Assembly (NCBI GenBank): GCA_938036835.1
Contig: CALHWB010000038.1
Coordinates: 47,604-111,603, forward strand
Reading direction: 5' to 3'
DNA: 64,000 nt
DNA from: an uncultured Propionibacterium sp.
GTDB taxonomy: Bacteria; Actinomycetota; Actinomycetes; Propionibacteriales; Propionibacteriaceae
Part shown: positions 45,354-53,668 of the stretch, piece after piece
Layout of the letters: the number at the start of each line of letters is the position of its first letter
Position numbering within the stretch: the first letter of the stretch is position 1
Notes under the pieces: generated by a model
What the model was told of the DNA's origin: nothing
What the model saw: only the letters and a program-made list of their open reading frames with translations
Database searches by the model: none
Translations under genes and position numbers: made by a program

Positions 45354-45773
45354 ATGCTGATCCCTCGTCGTGTTAAGCACCGCAAGCAGCATCGTCCACA
45401 CCGTGATGGCTTGGCCAAAGGCGGTACGACCCTCGCCTTCGGCGATTTCGGTATCCAGTCGCTGGAGTCCAGCTATCTGACCAACCGGCAGATCGAGGCC
45501 GCGCGGATCGCGATGACCCGGCATATCCGCCGGGGCGGCAAGGTCTGGATCAATCTCTACCCGGATCGTCCGCTGACCAAGCATCCCGCCGAATCCCGGA
45601 TGGGTTCCGGCAAGGGCTCCCCGGAGTTTTGGGTGGCCAATGTGAAGCCCGGCCGGGTGTTGTTCGAGTTGTCCGGCGTTGGCGAGGACGTGGCCCGGGA
45701 GGCCTTGCGGCTCGCCATCCACAAACTGCCCTTCAAGGCTCGCTTCATCAAGCGCGAAGCAGGTGAGAACTGA
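45354..45773 (+). CDS. rplP: 50S ribosomal protein L16
   Basis: A 139-aa L16 at the A-site of the 50S. MLIPRRVKHRKQHR and the SRMGSGKGSPEFWVA segment are typical. Two bases after rpsC and 2 before rpmC. Confidence 0.98.
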   Translation: MLIPRRVKHRKQHRPHRDGLAKGGTTLAFGDFGIQSLESSYLTNRQIEAARIAMTRHIRRGGKVWINLYPDRPLTKHPAESRMGSGKGSPEFWVANVKPGRVLFELSGVGEDVAREALRLAIHKLPFKARFIKREAGEN

Positions 45774-45775
45774 TC

Positions 45776-46018
45776 ATGGCTGACACGAAGGCTCTCAACG
45801 CCGCGGATCTGCGCGGTCTGACCGGCAAGGAACTCAACGACCAGGTCGTTGCCTTGAAGGAGGAACTGTTCAATCTGCGCTTCCAGTCCGCGACGGGGCA
45901 GTTGACCTCTACCGCCCGGCTGCGCGCGGTACGCAAGGATATCGCCCGCATCTACACCGTGCTGCGGGAGCGTGACCTTGGCATCATCGAGGACCCTGAT
46001 CAGAAGGCGAAGGCATGA
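45776..46018 (+). CDS. rpmC: 50S ribosomal protein L29
   Basis: An 80-aa two-helix L29 with LKEELFNLRFQSATGQL and the IARIYTVLRER helix. Its stop overlaps the rpsQ start. Confidence 0.97.
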   Translation: MADTKALNAADLRGLTGKELNDQVVALKEELFNLRFQSATGQLTSTARLRAVRKDIARIYTVLRERDLGIIEDPDQKAKA

Positions 46019-46290
46019 GCGAGACCACTACTACCACCGGGCGCGCGGGCCGCAAGATCCGCGAGGGCGTGGTCGTGTCCGACAAGATGGACAAGACCAT
46101 CGTGGTCCAGGTTTCCGACCGTGTGAAGCATCCGCTCTACGGCAAGGTCATGAGCCAGGCCACCAAGCTGAAGGCGCACGACGAGGACAACCAGGCCGGC
46201 GTGGGCGACCGCGTGCGGGTGATGGAGACTCGTCCGACCTCGGCCACCAAGCGTTGGCGTCTGATCGAAATCGTCGAAAAGGCCCGCTAG
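46015..46290 (+). CDS. rpsQ: 30S ribosomal protein S17
   Basis: A 91-aa S17 with the OB-fold sequence REGVVVSDKMDKTIVVQV and KHPLYGKVM. The ATG overlaps the rpmC stop. An 82-base gap follows, the start of the spc block in many bacteria. Confidence 0.98.
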   Translation: MSETTTTTGRAGRKIREGVVVSDKMDKTIVVQVSDRVKHPLYGKVMSQATKLKAHDEDNQAGVGDRVRVMETRPTSATKRWRLIEIVEKAR

Positions 46291-46372
46291 TCCCGGTCCT
46301 GGCGAAACCCAGGGCAACCAACGAGTTCCACCAGGCCTCGATGCGGGGAACCGGTGGGGCAGAGGAGAAGAA

Positions 46373-46741
46373 ATGATCCAGCAGGAGACGCGACTGAAGG
46401 TCGCCGACAACACCGGTGCCAAGGAATTGTTGTGCATCCGCGTGCTCGGCGGCTCGAAGCGGCGTTACGCCGGTCTCGGTGACACGATCGTGGCCACCGT
46501 CAAGGACGCCATTCCCGGCGGCAATGTGAAGAAGGGCGATGTGGTCAAGGCCGTGGTCGTCCGCACCGCCAAGGAGCATCGTCGCGCAGACGGCTCCTAC
46601 ATCAAGTTCGACGAGAACGCCGCGGTGATCCTGAAGAACGATGGCGAGCCCCGGGGTACCCGCATTTTCGGCCCGGTGGCTCGCGAACTGCGGGACAAGC
46701 GCTATATGCGTATCGTCTCGCTGGCTCCGGAGGTGATCTGA
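46373..46741 (+). CDS. rplN: 50S ribosomal protein L14
   Basis: A 122-aa L14 at the subunit interface: MIQQETRLKVADNTGAKEL start, GDTIVATVKDAIPGG, and the FGPVARELR end. ATG after GAGGAGAAG. Confidence 0.98.
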   Translation: MIQQETRLKVADNTGAKELLCIRVLGGSKRRYAGLGDTIVATVKDAIPGGNVKKGDVVKAVVVRTAKEHRRADGSYIKFDENAAVILKNDGEPRGTRIFGPVARELRDKRYMRIVSLAPEVI

Positions 46742-47110
46742 GTGAAGCTCAAGAAGGGTGACCGGGTGAAGGTCATCGCCGGCAAGGACCGGGGCGCGGT
46801 AGGCGAGATCATGGCGGTTTTCCCCGAACAGAATCGGGTGCTGGTGCAGGGTGTGAACATCGTGAAGCGGCATGTGCGCGACCGTGCCGATCAGCGCACC
46901 GGCCGTACCGCTAAGGGCGGCATCGTCAGTTCCGAAGCGTCTATCGACGCGTCCAATGTGCAGTTGGTTGTCAAGGGCGCCGACGGTAAGGAAGTGCTGA
47001 CCCGGGTTGGGTCGAAGCGTGCCGAGGTGACCAAGAAGCGCTCCGATGGCTCCGAATATGCCGGTACCCGTGGCACCCGGATCGCCCGCAAGACCGGGAA
47101 GGAGATCTGA
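46742..47110 (+). CDS. rplX: 50S ribosomal protein L24
   Basis: A 122-aa L24 assembly-initiator protein with a KOW motif (KKGDRVKVIAGKDRGAVGEI). Starts at GTG immediately after the rplN stop. Confidence 0.97.
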   Translation: MKLKKGDRVKVIAGKDRGAVGEIMAVFPEQNRVLVQGVNIVKRHVRDRADQRTGRTAKGGIVSSEASIDASNVQLVVKGADGKEVLTRVGSKRAEVTKKRSDGSEYAGTRGTRIARKTGKEI

Positions 47111-47111
47111 G

Positions 47112-47795
47112 ATGGCCAAGAAGACCGAGTTCGACAAGCCGGCCGATGTCGTGCGCGCCTCGGCTGCCGAGACTCCGCGGCTGAAGCGGCGCTATCGAGA
47201 TGAGATCCGACCGGCCCTGAACGAGGAGTTCAAGTACGCCAATGTGATGCAGATCCCCGGACTGGCCAAGATCGTGGTCAACATGGGTGTTGGCGAGGCG
47301 GCCCGGGACTCCAAGGTGCTGGATGGGGCGATCCGCGATCTGACCGCGATCACCGGTCAGAAACCTCAGGTCACCAAGGCTCGCAAGTCGATTGCCCAGT
47401 TCAAGCTGCGCGCCGGCCAGACCATCGGTTGCCATGTGACCCTGCGTGGCGACCGGATGTGGGAGTTCGCCGATCGGTTGCTGACCTTGGCCCTGCCCCG
47501 CATCCGGGACTTCCGCGGACTGAATTCCAATCAATTCGACGGTCATGGCAACTACACCTTCGGGTTGAACGAGCAGGTCATGTTCCACGAGATCGACCAG
47601 GACAGGATCGATCGGCTACGGGGTATGGACATCACCTTCGTTACCACTGCCACCAGAGACGATGAGGGTAGGGCTCTGCTGCGGCACCTCGGATTCCCGT
47701 TCAAGGCCGTGGATGACGTTCGGGTGGCCAAGAAGGGCCGGGTCACCTACAAGACCAAGTCAGCGGCCAAGGCCGCCGCTAAGAGAAAGAAGTGA
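47112..47795 (+). CDS. rplE: 50S ribosomal protein L5
   Basis: A 227-aa L5 that binds 5S rRNA. Typical: YANVMQIPGLAKIVVNMGVG, ITGQKPQVTKARKSIAQFKL, GNYTFGLNEQVMFHEI. It has an N-terminal extension of about 30 residues. Start ATG one base after the rplX stop, whose end supplies GGGAAGGAG. Confidence 0.97.
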   Translation: MAKKTEFDKPADVVRASAAETPRLKRRYRDEIRPALNEEFKYANVMQIPGLAKIVVNMGVGEAARDSKVLDGAIRDLTAITGQKPQVTKARKSIAQFKLRAGQTIGCHVTLRGDRMWEFADRLLTLALPRIRDFRGLNSNQFDGHGNYTFGLNEQVMFHEIDQDRIDRLRGMDITFVTTATRDDEGRALLRHLGFPFKAVDDVRVAKKGRVTYKTKSAAKAAAKRKK

Positions 47796-47802
47796 GGCTT
47801 AG

Positions 47803-47988
47803 ATGGCCAAGACCGCTTTGAGAGTCAAGCAGGCCCGTAGGCCGAAGTTTGCGGTTCGCGCCTACACGCGCTGCCAGAAGTGTGGGCGCCCGAAGGCGGT
47901 GTACCGCGCCTTCGGTCTGTGCCGCATCTGCCTGCGTACCCTCGCCCATGCCGGCGAACTGCCCGGCGTGACCAAGTCCTCCTGGTGA
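47803..47988 (+). CDS. rpsN: 30S ribosomal protein S14, zinc-binding type Z
   Basis: A 61-aa S14 with both zinc pairs intact (CQKC and CRIC), so the zinc-dependent short form. Starts MAKTALRVKQARRPKFAVRA and ends in KSSW. Confidence 0.97.
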   Translation: MAKTALRVKQARRPKFAVRAYTRCQKCGRPKAVYRAFGLCRICLRTLAHAGELPGVTKSSW

Positions 47989-48064
47989 CCAGGGGCCACC
48001 GATCCAACCCAGACGCGGCAGGTCCAGGTTCTGGAAACCGCTGCGAGAAAGAGGCTGACAAGCC

Positions 48065-48472
48065 ATGACGATGACAGACCCGATCGCAGACATGCTGACG
48101 CGGCTGCGTAACGCCAACCAGGCGTACCACGATTCGACCACCATGCCCCATTCGAAGATCAAGGTGGGCATCGCCGAAATCCTCAAACAGGAGGGCTACA
48201 TCTCGGGTTATGAGGTGCGCGAGCCGGCCGCCGGTGAGGTGGGCAAGACGCTGACCATCACCTTGAAGTACGGCGATGACCGCCAGCGTTCCATCGCCGG
48301 GGTGCGGCGCATCAGCAAGCCCGGTCTGCGGGTCTACGCCAAGTCGAATAACCTGCCCAAGGTCCTCGGTGGCATGGGTATCGCGATCATCTCGACATCC
48401 CAGGGGCTGATGACCGACCGGCAGGCGCACCAGAGGTCCGTGGGCGGCGAAGTGCTCGCCTATGTCTGGTGA
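48065..48472 (+). CDS. rpsH: 30S ribosomal protein S8
   Basis: A 135-aa S8 that binds central-domain 16S rRNA: DPIADMLTRLRNANQAYHD and the C-terminal STSQGLMTDRQAHQR. S8 represses the spc operon in E. coli. A 76-base gap precedes it. Confidence 0.98.
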   Translation: MTMTDPIADMLTRLRNANQAYHDSTTMPHSKIKVGIAEILKQEGYISGYEVREPAAGEVGKTLTITLKYGDDRQRSIAGVRRISKPGLRVYAKSNNLPKVLGGMGIAIISTSQGLMTDRQAHQRSVGGEVLAYVW

Positions 48473-48501
48473 TCCGGACGGAAATCGAAGGAGGAATCTA
48501 G

Positions 48502-49044
48502 ATGTCGCGAATTGGCAGGCTCCCGATCACCGTCCCGTCCGGTGTCGAGGTGAGCATCGATGGCCGCGATGTGCGGGTCAAGGGTCCCAAGGGTACCCTG
48601 GCGCATACCATCTCGGCACCCATCACCATCGCCCGCAACGCCGAAGGCCAACTGGTGCTTGAGCGGCCCGACGATGAGCGCACCTCGCGTGCCCTGCACG
48701 GGTTGACCCGCACGCTGGTCAACAACATGGTCGTCGGGGTTACCGATGGCTACTCCCGCACCCTGGAGATCGTCGGCGTCGGTTACCGCGTGATCCAGAA
48801 GTCGCCGACCCAGGTCGAGTTCTCCCTCGGCTTCAGCCATCCGGTGGTGGTGAACGCCCCGGAGGGCATCGTCTTCGAGGTCGAGACCCCCACCCGGCTG
48901 CATGTGCGCGGTATCGACAAGCAGGTCGTTGGCGAGGTCGCGGCCAATATCCGCAAGATCCGCAAGCCCGAGCCCTATAAGGGCAAGGGTGTGCGCTACC
49001 AGGGTGAGCATGTGCGCCGCAAGGCTGGAAAGGCTGGTAAGTGA
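48502..49044 (+). CDS. rplF: 50S ribosomal protein L6
   Basis: A 180-aa L6 with two related domains: MSRIGRLPITVPSGVEV and YRVIQKSPTQVEFSLGFSHP, then the signature PEPYKGKGVRYQGEHVRRK. ATG after AAGGAGGAA. Confidence 0.98.
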   Translation: MSRIGRLPITVPSGVEVSIDGRDVRVKGPKGTLAHTISAPITIARNAEGQLVLERPDDERTSRALHGLTRTLVNNMVVGVTDGYSRTLEIVGVGYRVIQKSPTQVEFSLGFSHPVVVNAPEGIVFEVETPTRLHVRGIDKQVVGEVAANIRKIRKPEPYKGKGVRYQGEHVRRKAGKAGK

Positions 49045-49046
49045 TC

Positions 49047-49430
49047 ATGGCTATCTCGCTGCGGGTGCGCAAGCGCCAGGCAGAGCGGATCTCGGCTCGT
49101 CAGCGCCGGGCGGCGCGTGGGCGGAAGAAGGTCTTCGGACACCCCGGGCGTCCGCGCCTGGTGGTCACCAAGAGCTCCCGGCACACCTTGGTGCAGATCG
49201 TGGACGATGTCGCTGGCCACACGCTGGCCTCGGCGTCCACCATGGAACCCGAGTTGCGTGCGCTGGCCGGTGACAAGACCGCCAAGGCCATCAAGGTCGG
49301 GGAGTTGATCGCCGAACGCGCCAAGCAGGCCGGCGTGGACCAGGTCGTCTTTGACCGCGCCGGGAACAAGTACCACGGTCGCATCGCCGCCATGGCCGAT
49401 GCGGCCCGTAAGGCCGGCCTCGGTCTGTAA
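49047..49430 (+). CDS. rplR: 50S ribosomal protein L18
   Basis: A 127-aa L18 that binds 5S rRNA with L5: KVFGHPGRPRLVVTKSSRH, AGVDQVVFDRAGNKYHGRIA. I chose the ATG; a GTG two codons earlier overlaps the rplF stop and is equally possible. Confidence 0.97.
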   Translation: MAISLRVRKRQAERISARQRRAARGRKKVFGHPGRPRLVVTKSSRHTLVQIVDDVAGHTLASASTMEPELRALAGDKTAKAIKVGELIAERAKQAGVDQVVFDRAGNKYHGRIAAMADAARKAGLGL

Positions 49431-49450
49431 CCACGAAAGGTATTGAGACG

Positions 49451-50068
49451 ATGAGTGAATCCCAGCGCGGCGGCGGCCGGCAGGGTGGCGAGCGTCGTGG
49501 CCGTGAGGATCGCCGGGGCCGTGACCAGAACAGTGATCGCGACAGGAAGGACCAATACCTGGAACGGGTGGTGTCCATCAACCGCGTGGCCAAGGTAGTC
49601 CAGGGTGGCCGTCGGTTCAGTTTCACCGCGCTGGTCGTGGTGGGCGATGGCGAAGGCACCGTGGGTGTCGGCTATGGCAAGGCCAAGGAGGTGCCTGCGG
49701 CGATTGCCAAGGGCGTCGAGGAGGCCAAGAAACACTTCTTTAAGGTGCCGCTGGTGCAGCGCACCATACCGCACCCGGTGACCGGTGAGAAGGCGGCCGG
49801 GGTGGTCATGCTGCGGCCGGCTTCCCCCGGTACCGGTGTCATCGCGGGCGGTTCGGCGCGTGCGGTACTGGAGTGTGCCGGGGTGCACGATGTGCTGGCC
49901 AAATCGCTTGGCTCGCCGAATGCGATCAATGTGGTACACGCCACCGTGTCGGCCCTGCAACAGCTCGAAGAGCCCGAGCAGGTCGCTAAGCGGCGCGGTA
50001 AGGCCGTGGCGGATATCGCCCCGGCGGCGCTGCTCAAGGCACGCAAGGAGGCCGTCCAGCATGGCTGA
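49451..50068 (+). CDS. rpsE: 30S ribosomal protein S5
   Basis: A 205-aa S5 important for decoding accuracy. A 40-residue Arg/Gly-rich N-terminal extension precedes the standard LERVVSINRVAKVVQGGRRF and VVGDGEGTVGVGYGKAKEVP core. Overlaps rpmD by 8 bases. Confidence 0.98.
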   Translation: MSESQRGGGRQGGERRGREDRRGRDQNSDRDRKDQYLERVVSINRVAKVVQGGRRFSFTALVVVGDGEGTVGVGYGKAKEVPAAIAKGVEEAKKHFFKVPLVQRTIPHPVTGEKAAGVVMLRPASPGTGVIAGGSARAVLECAGVHDVLAKSLGSPNAINVVHATVSALQQLEEPEQVAKRRGKAVADIAPAALLKARKEAVQHG

Positions 50069-50243
50069 GTTGAAGGTTACCCAGGTCAAGTCCGGTATCG
50101 GCGAGCAGCCGGCGGCGCGCAAGACGCTGCGGGCGCTGGGCCTGCGCCGGATCGGTGATCAGGTGATGCAGGCCGACCGTCCCGAGATCAGGGGCATGTG
50201 CCGGGCCGTGCGGCACCTGGTAGAAGTGGAAGAGGTGAAGTGA
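50061..50243 (+). CDS. rpmD: 50S ribosomal protein L30
   Basis: A 60-aa L30: LKVTQVKSGIGEQPAARKTL followed by RALGLRRIGDQV. ATG lies within the end of rpsE, after GCAAGGAGG. Confidence 0.97.
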   Translation: MAELKVTQVKSGIGEQPAARKTLRALGLRRIGDQVMQADRPEIRGMCRAVRHLVEVEEVK

Positions 50244-50245
50244 CG

Positions 50246-50689
50246 ATGGCGCTTAAGGTACACCATCTGCGTCCGGCGCCCGGCGCGCACACCGATCGCA
50301 AACGCGTGGGCCGTGGCGAAGCCGGTAAGGGCGGTAAGACCGCTGGCCGGGGAACGAAGGGCAGCGGGGCACGCAAGAACACCCCCGAGAATTTCGAGGG
50401 TGGCCAGATGCCGCTGCACATGCGAACCCCGAAGCTGCGTGGTTTCCAGAATCCTTTCCGGGTCAGCTACCAGGTGGTGAACCTGGCGAAGCTGGTCGAG
50501 CATTTCCCCGAGGGCGGCAAGGTCGGCGTGGCCGACCTGGTCGAACGAGGGCTGGTGCGGCCCGGTAGACTGGTCAAGGTGCTGGGTGCCGGCGAGGTGG
50601 GCGTCAAACTGGAGATCAGTGCGGACGCCTTCTCGGCCACGGCCCGGCAGCGGATCGAGGCCGCCGGCGGTTCGGCCACCGAGCTTTGA
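50246..50689 (+). CDS. rplO: 50S ribosomal protein L15
   Basis: A 147-aa L15: HHLRPAPGAHTDRKRVGRGE, the Gly-rich GKGGKTAGRGTKGSGAR loop, then FEGGQMPLHMRTPKLRGF. Two bases after rpmD; followed by a very long hairpin before secY. Confidence 0.98.
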   Translation: MALKVHHLRPAPGAHTDRKRVGRGEAGKGGKTAGRGTKGSGARKNTPENFEGGQMPLHMRTPKLRGFQNPFRVSYQVVNLAKLVEHFPEGGKVGVADLVERGLVRPGRLVKVLGAGEVGVKLEISADAFSATARQRIEAAGGSATEL

Positions 50690-50694
50690 ACCGG

Positions 50695-50751
50695 CCATCC
50701 GGTGCCGATAGGCGATCCCGGCCCTCGGGGTCGCCTATCGGCACCGGATGG
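50695..50751 (+). terminator. Long perfect inverted repeat between rplO and secY
   Basis: A 21-bp perfect stem (50695-50715 with 50731-50751) that continues with several more pairs to a loop of about 7 nt. It starts 6 bases after rplO. No T-tract. Probably ends or attenuates the ribosomal transcript before secY. Confidence 0.7.
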
Positions 50752-50795
50752 GGACGGTCAGCGGGCCGGCCGGACTAGGGTTCGGGGCGCGACCT

Positions 50796-50804
50796 TGCTA
50801 GGCT
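50796..50804 (+). promoter_or_regulatory. Candidate extended -10 promoter of secY-adk-map
   Basis: TGC-TAGGCT, an extended -10 without a clear -35, about 82 bases before the secY ATG and just after the long hairpin. Confidence 0.35.
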
Positions 50805-50885
50805 ACGGGGGTTGCGTCATGTGCGCGCCGGTTGGCGTGCGCGGTGCGCGATCATCATCATCGAGTAAATGAAAGAGGGAACCGG

Positions 50886-52208
50886 ATGGTCTCCGCCTTC
50901 CTCAATGCGTTTCGGACGCCGGACCTTCGCAAGAAGATCCTGTTCACCCTGTTCATCCTGGTGGTTTTCCGGCTGGGATCGACCATTCCGACCCCGAATG
51001 TGAATACCGCTGCGATCCGCACCTGCGCGGAGGGCGCCCTGGCTCCGGGTGGGAGTTCCCAGGCCGGCCTGTACTCGATGATAAACATGTTCTCCGGCGG
51101 TGCCCTGCTGCACCTGTCCATCTTCGCGTTGGGCATCATGCCCTACATCACCAGTTCCATCATCATGCAGTTGCTTGCGGTGGTGATCCCGCGGCTGGAG
51201 ACGCTGAAGAAGGAAGGCGGCGCCGGGCAGCAGAAGATCACCCAGTGGACCAGGGGCGTGACGATCATCCTGGCCCTGCTGCAGGCCACCTCGTTCACGA
51301 TGCTGGCGGTCAACAGGCAACTGTTCACCACCTGCAACGAGCAGGTGGTCTATTCGTCTGGCATCTTCCCGATCGTGGTCATGGTGCTCACCATGACTGC
51401 CGGCACCTCGATCATCATGTGGCTGGGTGAGCTGATCACCGACCGGGGGGTAGGCAATGGCATGTCGGTGCTCATCTTCACCCAGATTGCGGCGCGTTTC
51501 CCGTCATCCATGTGGAACATCCGCAACGGCCACCCGGATCCGAACCAGGGCCTGCTGGTGATGATCCTGGTCGTTCTGGTCGGGCTGTTCGTGATGGCCG
51601 GGGTCGTTTTCGTGGAACAGGCCCAACGCCGGATCCCGGTGCAATATGCCAAGCGGATGGTAGGCAATCGCCTGCTGGGCGGATCGTCCACCTACATCCC
51701 GCTGAAGGTCAACCAGTCCGGGGTAATCCCGGTGATCTTCGCAAGTTCGATTCTTTACCTGCCGGTGCTGATCACGATCTTCAAACCGACCGGGAAGATA
51801 TCGGAATGGATCGCGGCCAACCTCGCGACCGGCACGGGGCTGTACTACAACATCGTTTTCTTCCTGCTCATCATCGCGTTCGCCTACTTCTATGTGTCGA
51901 TCACCTTCGATCCGGTGGAGATCAGCGACAACATGAAGAAGTACGGCGGTTTCATCCCCGGTATCCGAGCCGGTAAACCCACCGAGGACTATCTGGGCTT
52001 CGTGTTGAGCCGGTTGACCGCACCGGGCTCACTGTATCTGGCTATTATCTCGCTTATCCCATCGGTGGCGATCCTGCTGTTCAATGCCGACCAGCACTTC
52101 CCCTTCGGTGGGACGAGCCTGCTAATCATGGTGGGCGTTGGTCTCGACACGGTCAAGCAGATCGAGAGCCAGCTCCACCAACGGCACTACGAAGGATTCC
52201 TGAAGTGA
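50886..52208 (+). CDS. secY: Preprotein translocase subunit SecY
   Basis: A 440-aa channel protein with ten membrane helices. TPDLRKKILFTLFILVVFRL start, GALLHLSIFALGIMPYITSS, the plug/pore helices, the SecA-binding loop (YAKRMVGNRLLGGSSTYIPL) and the KYGGFIPGIRAGKPTEDYL loop are typical. ATG after AGAGGGAAC. Its stop overlaps adk. Confidence 0.98.
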   Translation: MVSAFLNAFRTPDLRKKILFTLFILVVFRLGSTIPTPNVNTAAIRTCAEGALAPGGSSQAGLYSMINMFSGGALLHLSIFALGIMPYITSSIIMQLLAVVIPRLETLKKEGGAGQQKITQWTRGVTIILALLQATSFTMLAVNRQLFTTCNEQVVYSSGIFPIVVMVLTMTAGTSIIMWLGELITDRGVGNGMSVLIFTQIAARFPSSMWNIRNGHPDPNQGLLVMILVVLVGLFVMAGVVFVEQAQRRIPVQYAKRMVGNRLLGGSSTYIPLKVNQSGVIPVIFASSILYLPVLITIFKPTGKISEWIAANLATGTGLYYNIVFFLLIIAFAYFYVSITFDPVEISDNMKKYGGFIPGIRAGKPTEDYLGFVLSRLTAPGSLYLAIISLIPSVAILLFNADQHFPFGGTSLLIMVGVGLDTVKQIESQLHQRHYEGFLK

Positions 52209-52792
52209 GATTGTTGATCATGGGGGCCCCGGGCTCCGGTAAGGGCACCCAGGCGGCCGGAATCGCCGAGCACTACGGCATCCCGGCCATCTCCACCGGG
52301 GCTATCTTCCGGTCCAATGTCGCTGACCGGACCGAGCTGGGCATCCGGATAGCCGAGATCATGGCGGCGGGCGACTACGTGCCCGATGAGCTCACCGAGC
52401 AGGTGGTGGCCAATCGGCTGGCCGAGCCGGATGCCGCCGAGGGTTTCCTGCTGGATGGCTTCCCGCGGACGCTGCACCAGGTGCAGGCCCTGGACGCCAT
52501 GCTGGCCCAGCTGGGCACCCAATTGGATGCGGTGATCTCGCTGGTGGTCGAGCCCGAGGAACTGATCGCCCGGATGCTGGGGCGGGCCCGGACCGAGGGC
52601 CGCGCCGACGACAACGAGCAGACCATCCGGCGCCGCATGGCGGTCTACGCCGCCGAGACCCAGCCGTTGCTAGCCGCCTACCGGGACCGTGGCCTGTCGA
52701 TCGAGGTACCCGGGTCGGGGACGGTCGATGAGGTTGCGGCCCGGATCACCGCCGCACTCGACGCCCACCTGGCAGGCAAAGCCGCCTCGTGA
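52205..52792 (+). CDS. adk: Adenylate kinase (short type)
   Basis: A 195-aa enzyme converting ATP+AMP to 2 ADP. P-loop GAPGSGKGTQ, AMP site STGAIFRSN, GFLLDGFPRT, and GRARTEGRADDNEQTIRRRM. The lid is the short form without zinc cysteines, usual in actinobacteria. GTG start overlaps the secY stop; stop overlaps map. Confidence 0.97.
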   Translation: MRLLIMGAPGSGKGTQAAGIAEHYGIPAISTGAIFRSNVADRTELGIRIAEIMAAGDYVPDELTEQVVANRLAEPDAAEGFLLDGFPRTLHQVQALDAMLAQLGTQLDAVISLVVEPEELIARMLGRARTEGRADDNEQTIRRRMAVYAAETQPLLAAYRDRGLSIEVPGSGTVDEVAARITAALDAHLAGKAAS

Positions 52793-53628
52793 ACCGCCGG
52801 GGAGTCGAGATAAAGACGCCAGACCAGATTCGCCGGATGCGCCGGGCCGGTCTGGTGGTGGCGCAGGCTCTACAGGTGATGGGCGATGCGGTGCGCCCCG
52901 GCATCACCACCGCAGAATTGGACGGCCTAGCCCGCGAGGTGTTGGCCCGGCACGGGGCCACCAGCTCATTTCTCGGCTATGGGACGGAATGGGGATTCCC
53001 GCCCTATCCGGCGACCGTGTGCGTCTCGGTCAATGAGGTGGTGGTGCACGGTATCCCGGGAGATCGGACACTGGCCGACGGCGATGTGATCTCGATCGAC
53101 TTCGGGGCCATCGTGGACCGCTGGCATGGGGACGCGGCGCGTACCTTCGTGGTCGGCACGCCATCCCCGGCCGCTGCCGAACTGATCGAGGCCACCCGGC
53201 TGGCCATGTGGGCCGGTATCGCCAGGGCTGCGATGACGGGCCGGGTGGGTGACATCAGCCATGCCATCCAGCGCCATGTCGAGGGTTCGGGACGCCGCTA
53301 CGGCATAGTCCGGGAATACACCGGACACGGCATCGGCACCAGCATGCACCAGCCACCCGATGTGCCCAACCTGGGACGACCCCATCGCGGGTACCGGCTA
53401 TCGGCCGGGTTGTGCCTGGCCATCGAGCCGATCCTCACCCTGGGCGGGGCGGACTGCGAAACCCTCGACGACGAATGGACCGTGGTGACCCTGGACGGAT
53501 CGCTGGCCTGCCATTGGGAGAACACCGTAGCGATCTGCCGCGACGGCCTGTGGGTGCTCACCGAACCCGACGGTGGCCGCGCCGAACTGACCGCTCGGGG
53601 CGTCCCGGTGTCCGCGTTGGCCGATTGA
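52789..53628 (+). CDS. map: Methionine aminopeptidase, type I
   Basis: A 279-aa metalloprotease that removes N-terminal Met. All five metal ligands are visible: Asp in SIDFGA, Asp in HGDAART, His in GHGIGTSMH, Glu in AIEPIL and Glu in HWENTVA. The N-terminus starts with IKTPDQIRRMRRAGLVVAQA and has no SH3-binding extension. GTG start overlaps adk by 4 bases. Confidence 0.97.
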   Translation: MNRRGVEIKTPDQIRRMRRAGLVVAQALQVMGDAVRPGITTAELDGLAREVLARHGATSSFLGYGTEWGFPPYPATVCVSVNEVVVHGIPGDRTLADGDVISIDFGAIVDRWHGDAARTFVVGTPSPAAAELIEATRLAMWAGIARAAMTGRVGDISHAIQRHVEGSGRRYGIVREYTGHGIGTSMHQPPDVPNLGRPHRGYRLSAGLCLAIEPILTLGGADCETLDDEWTVVTLDGSLACHWENTVAICRDGLWVLTEPDGGRAELTARGVPVSALAD

Positions 53629-53668
53629 CCACCGGATCCGCCGATTCGCCCGGTGCCACCGCGTAGCG

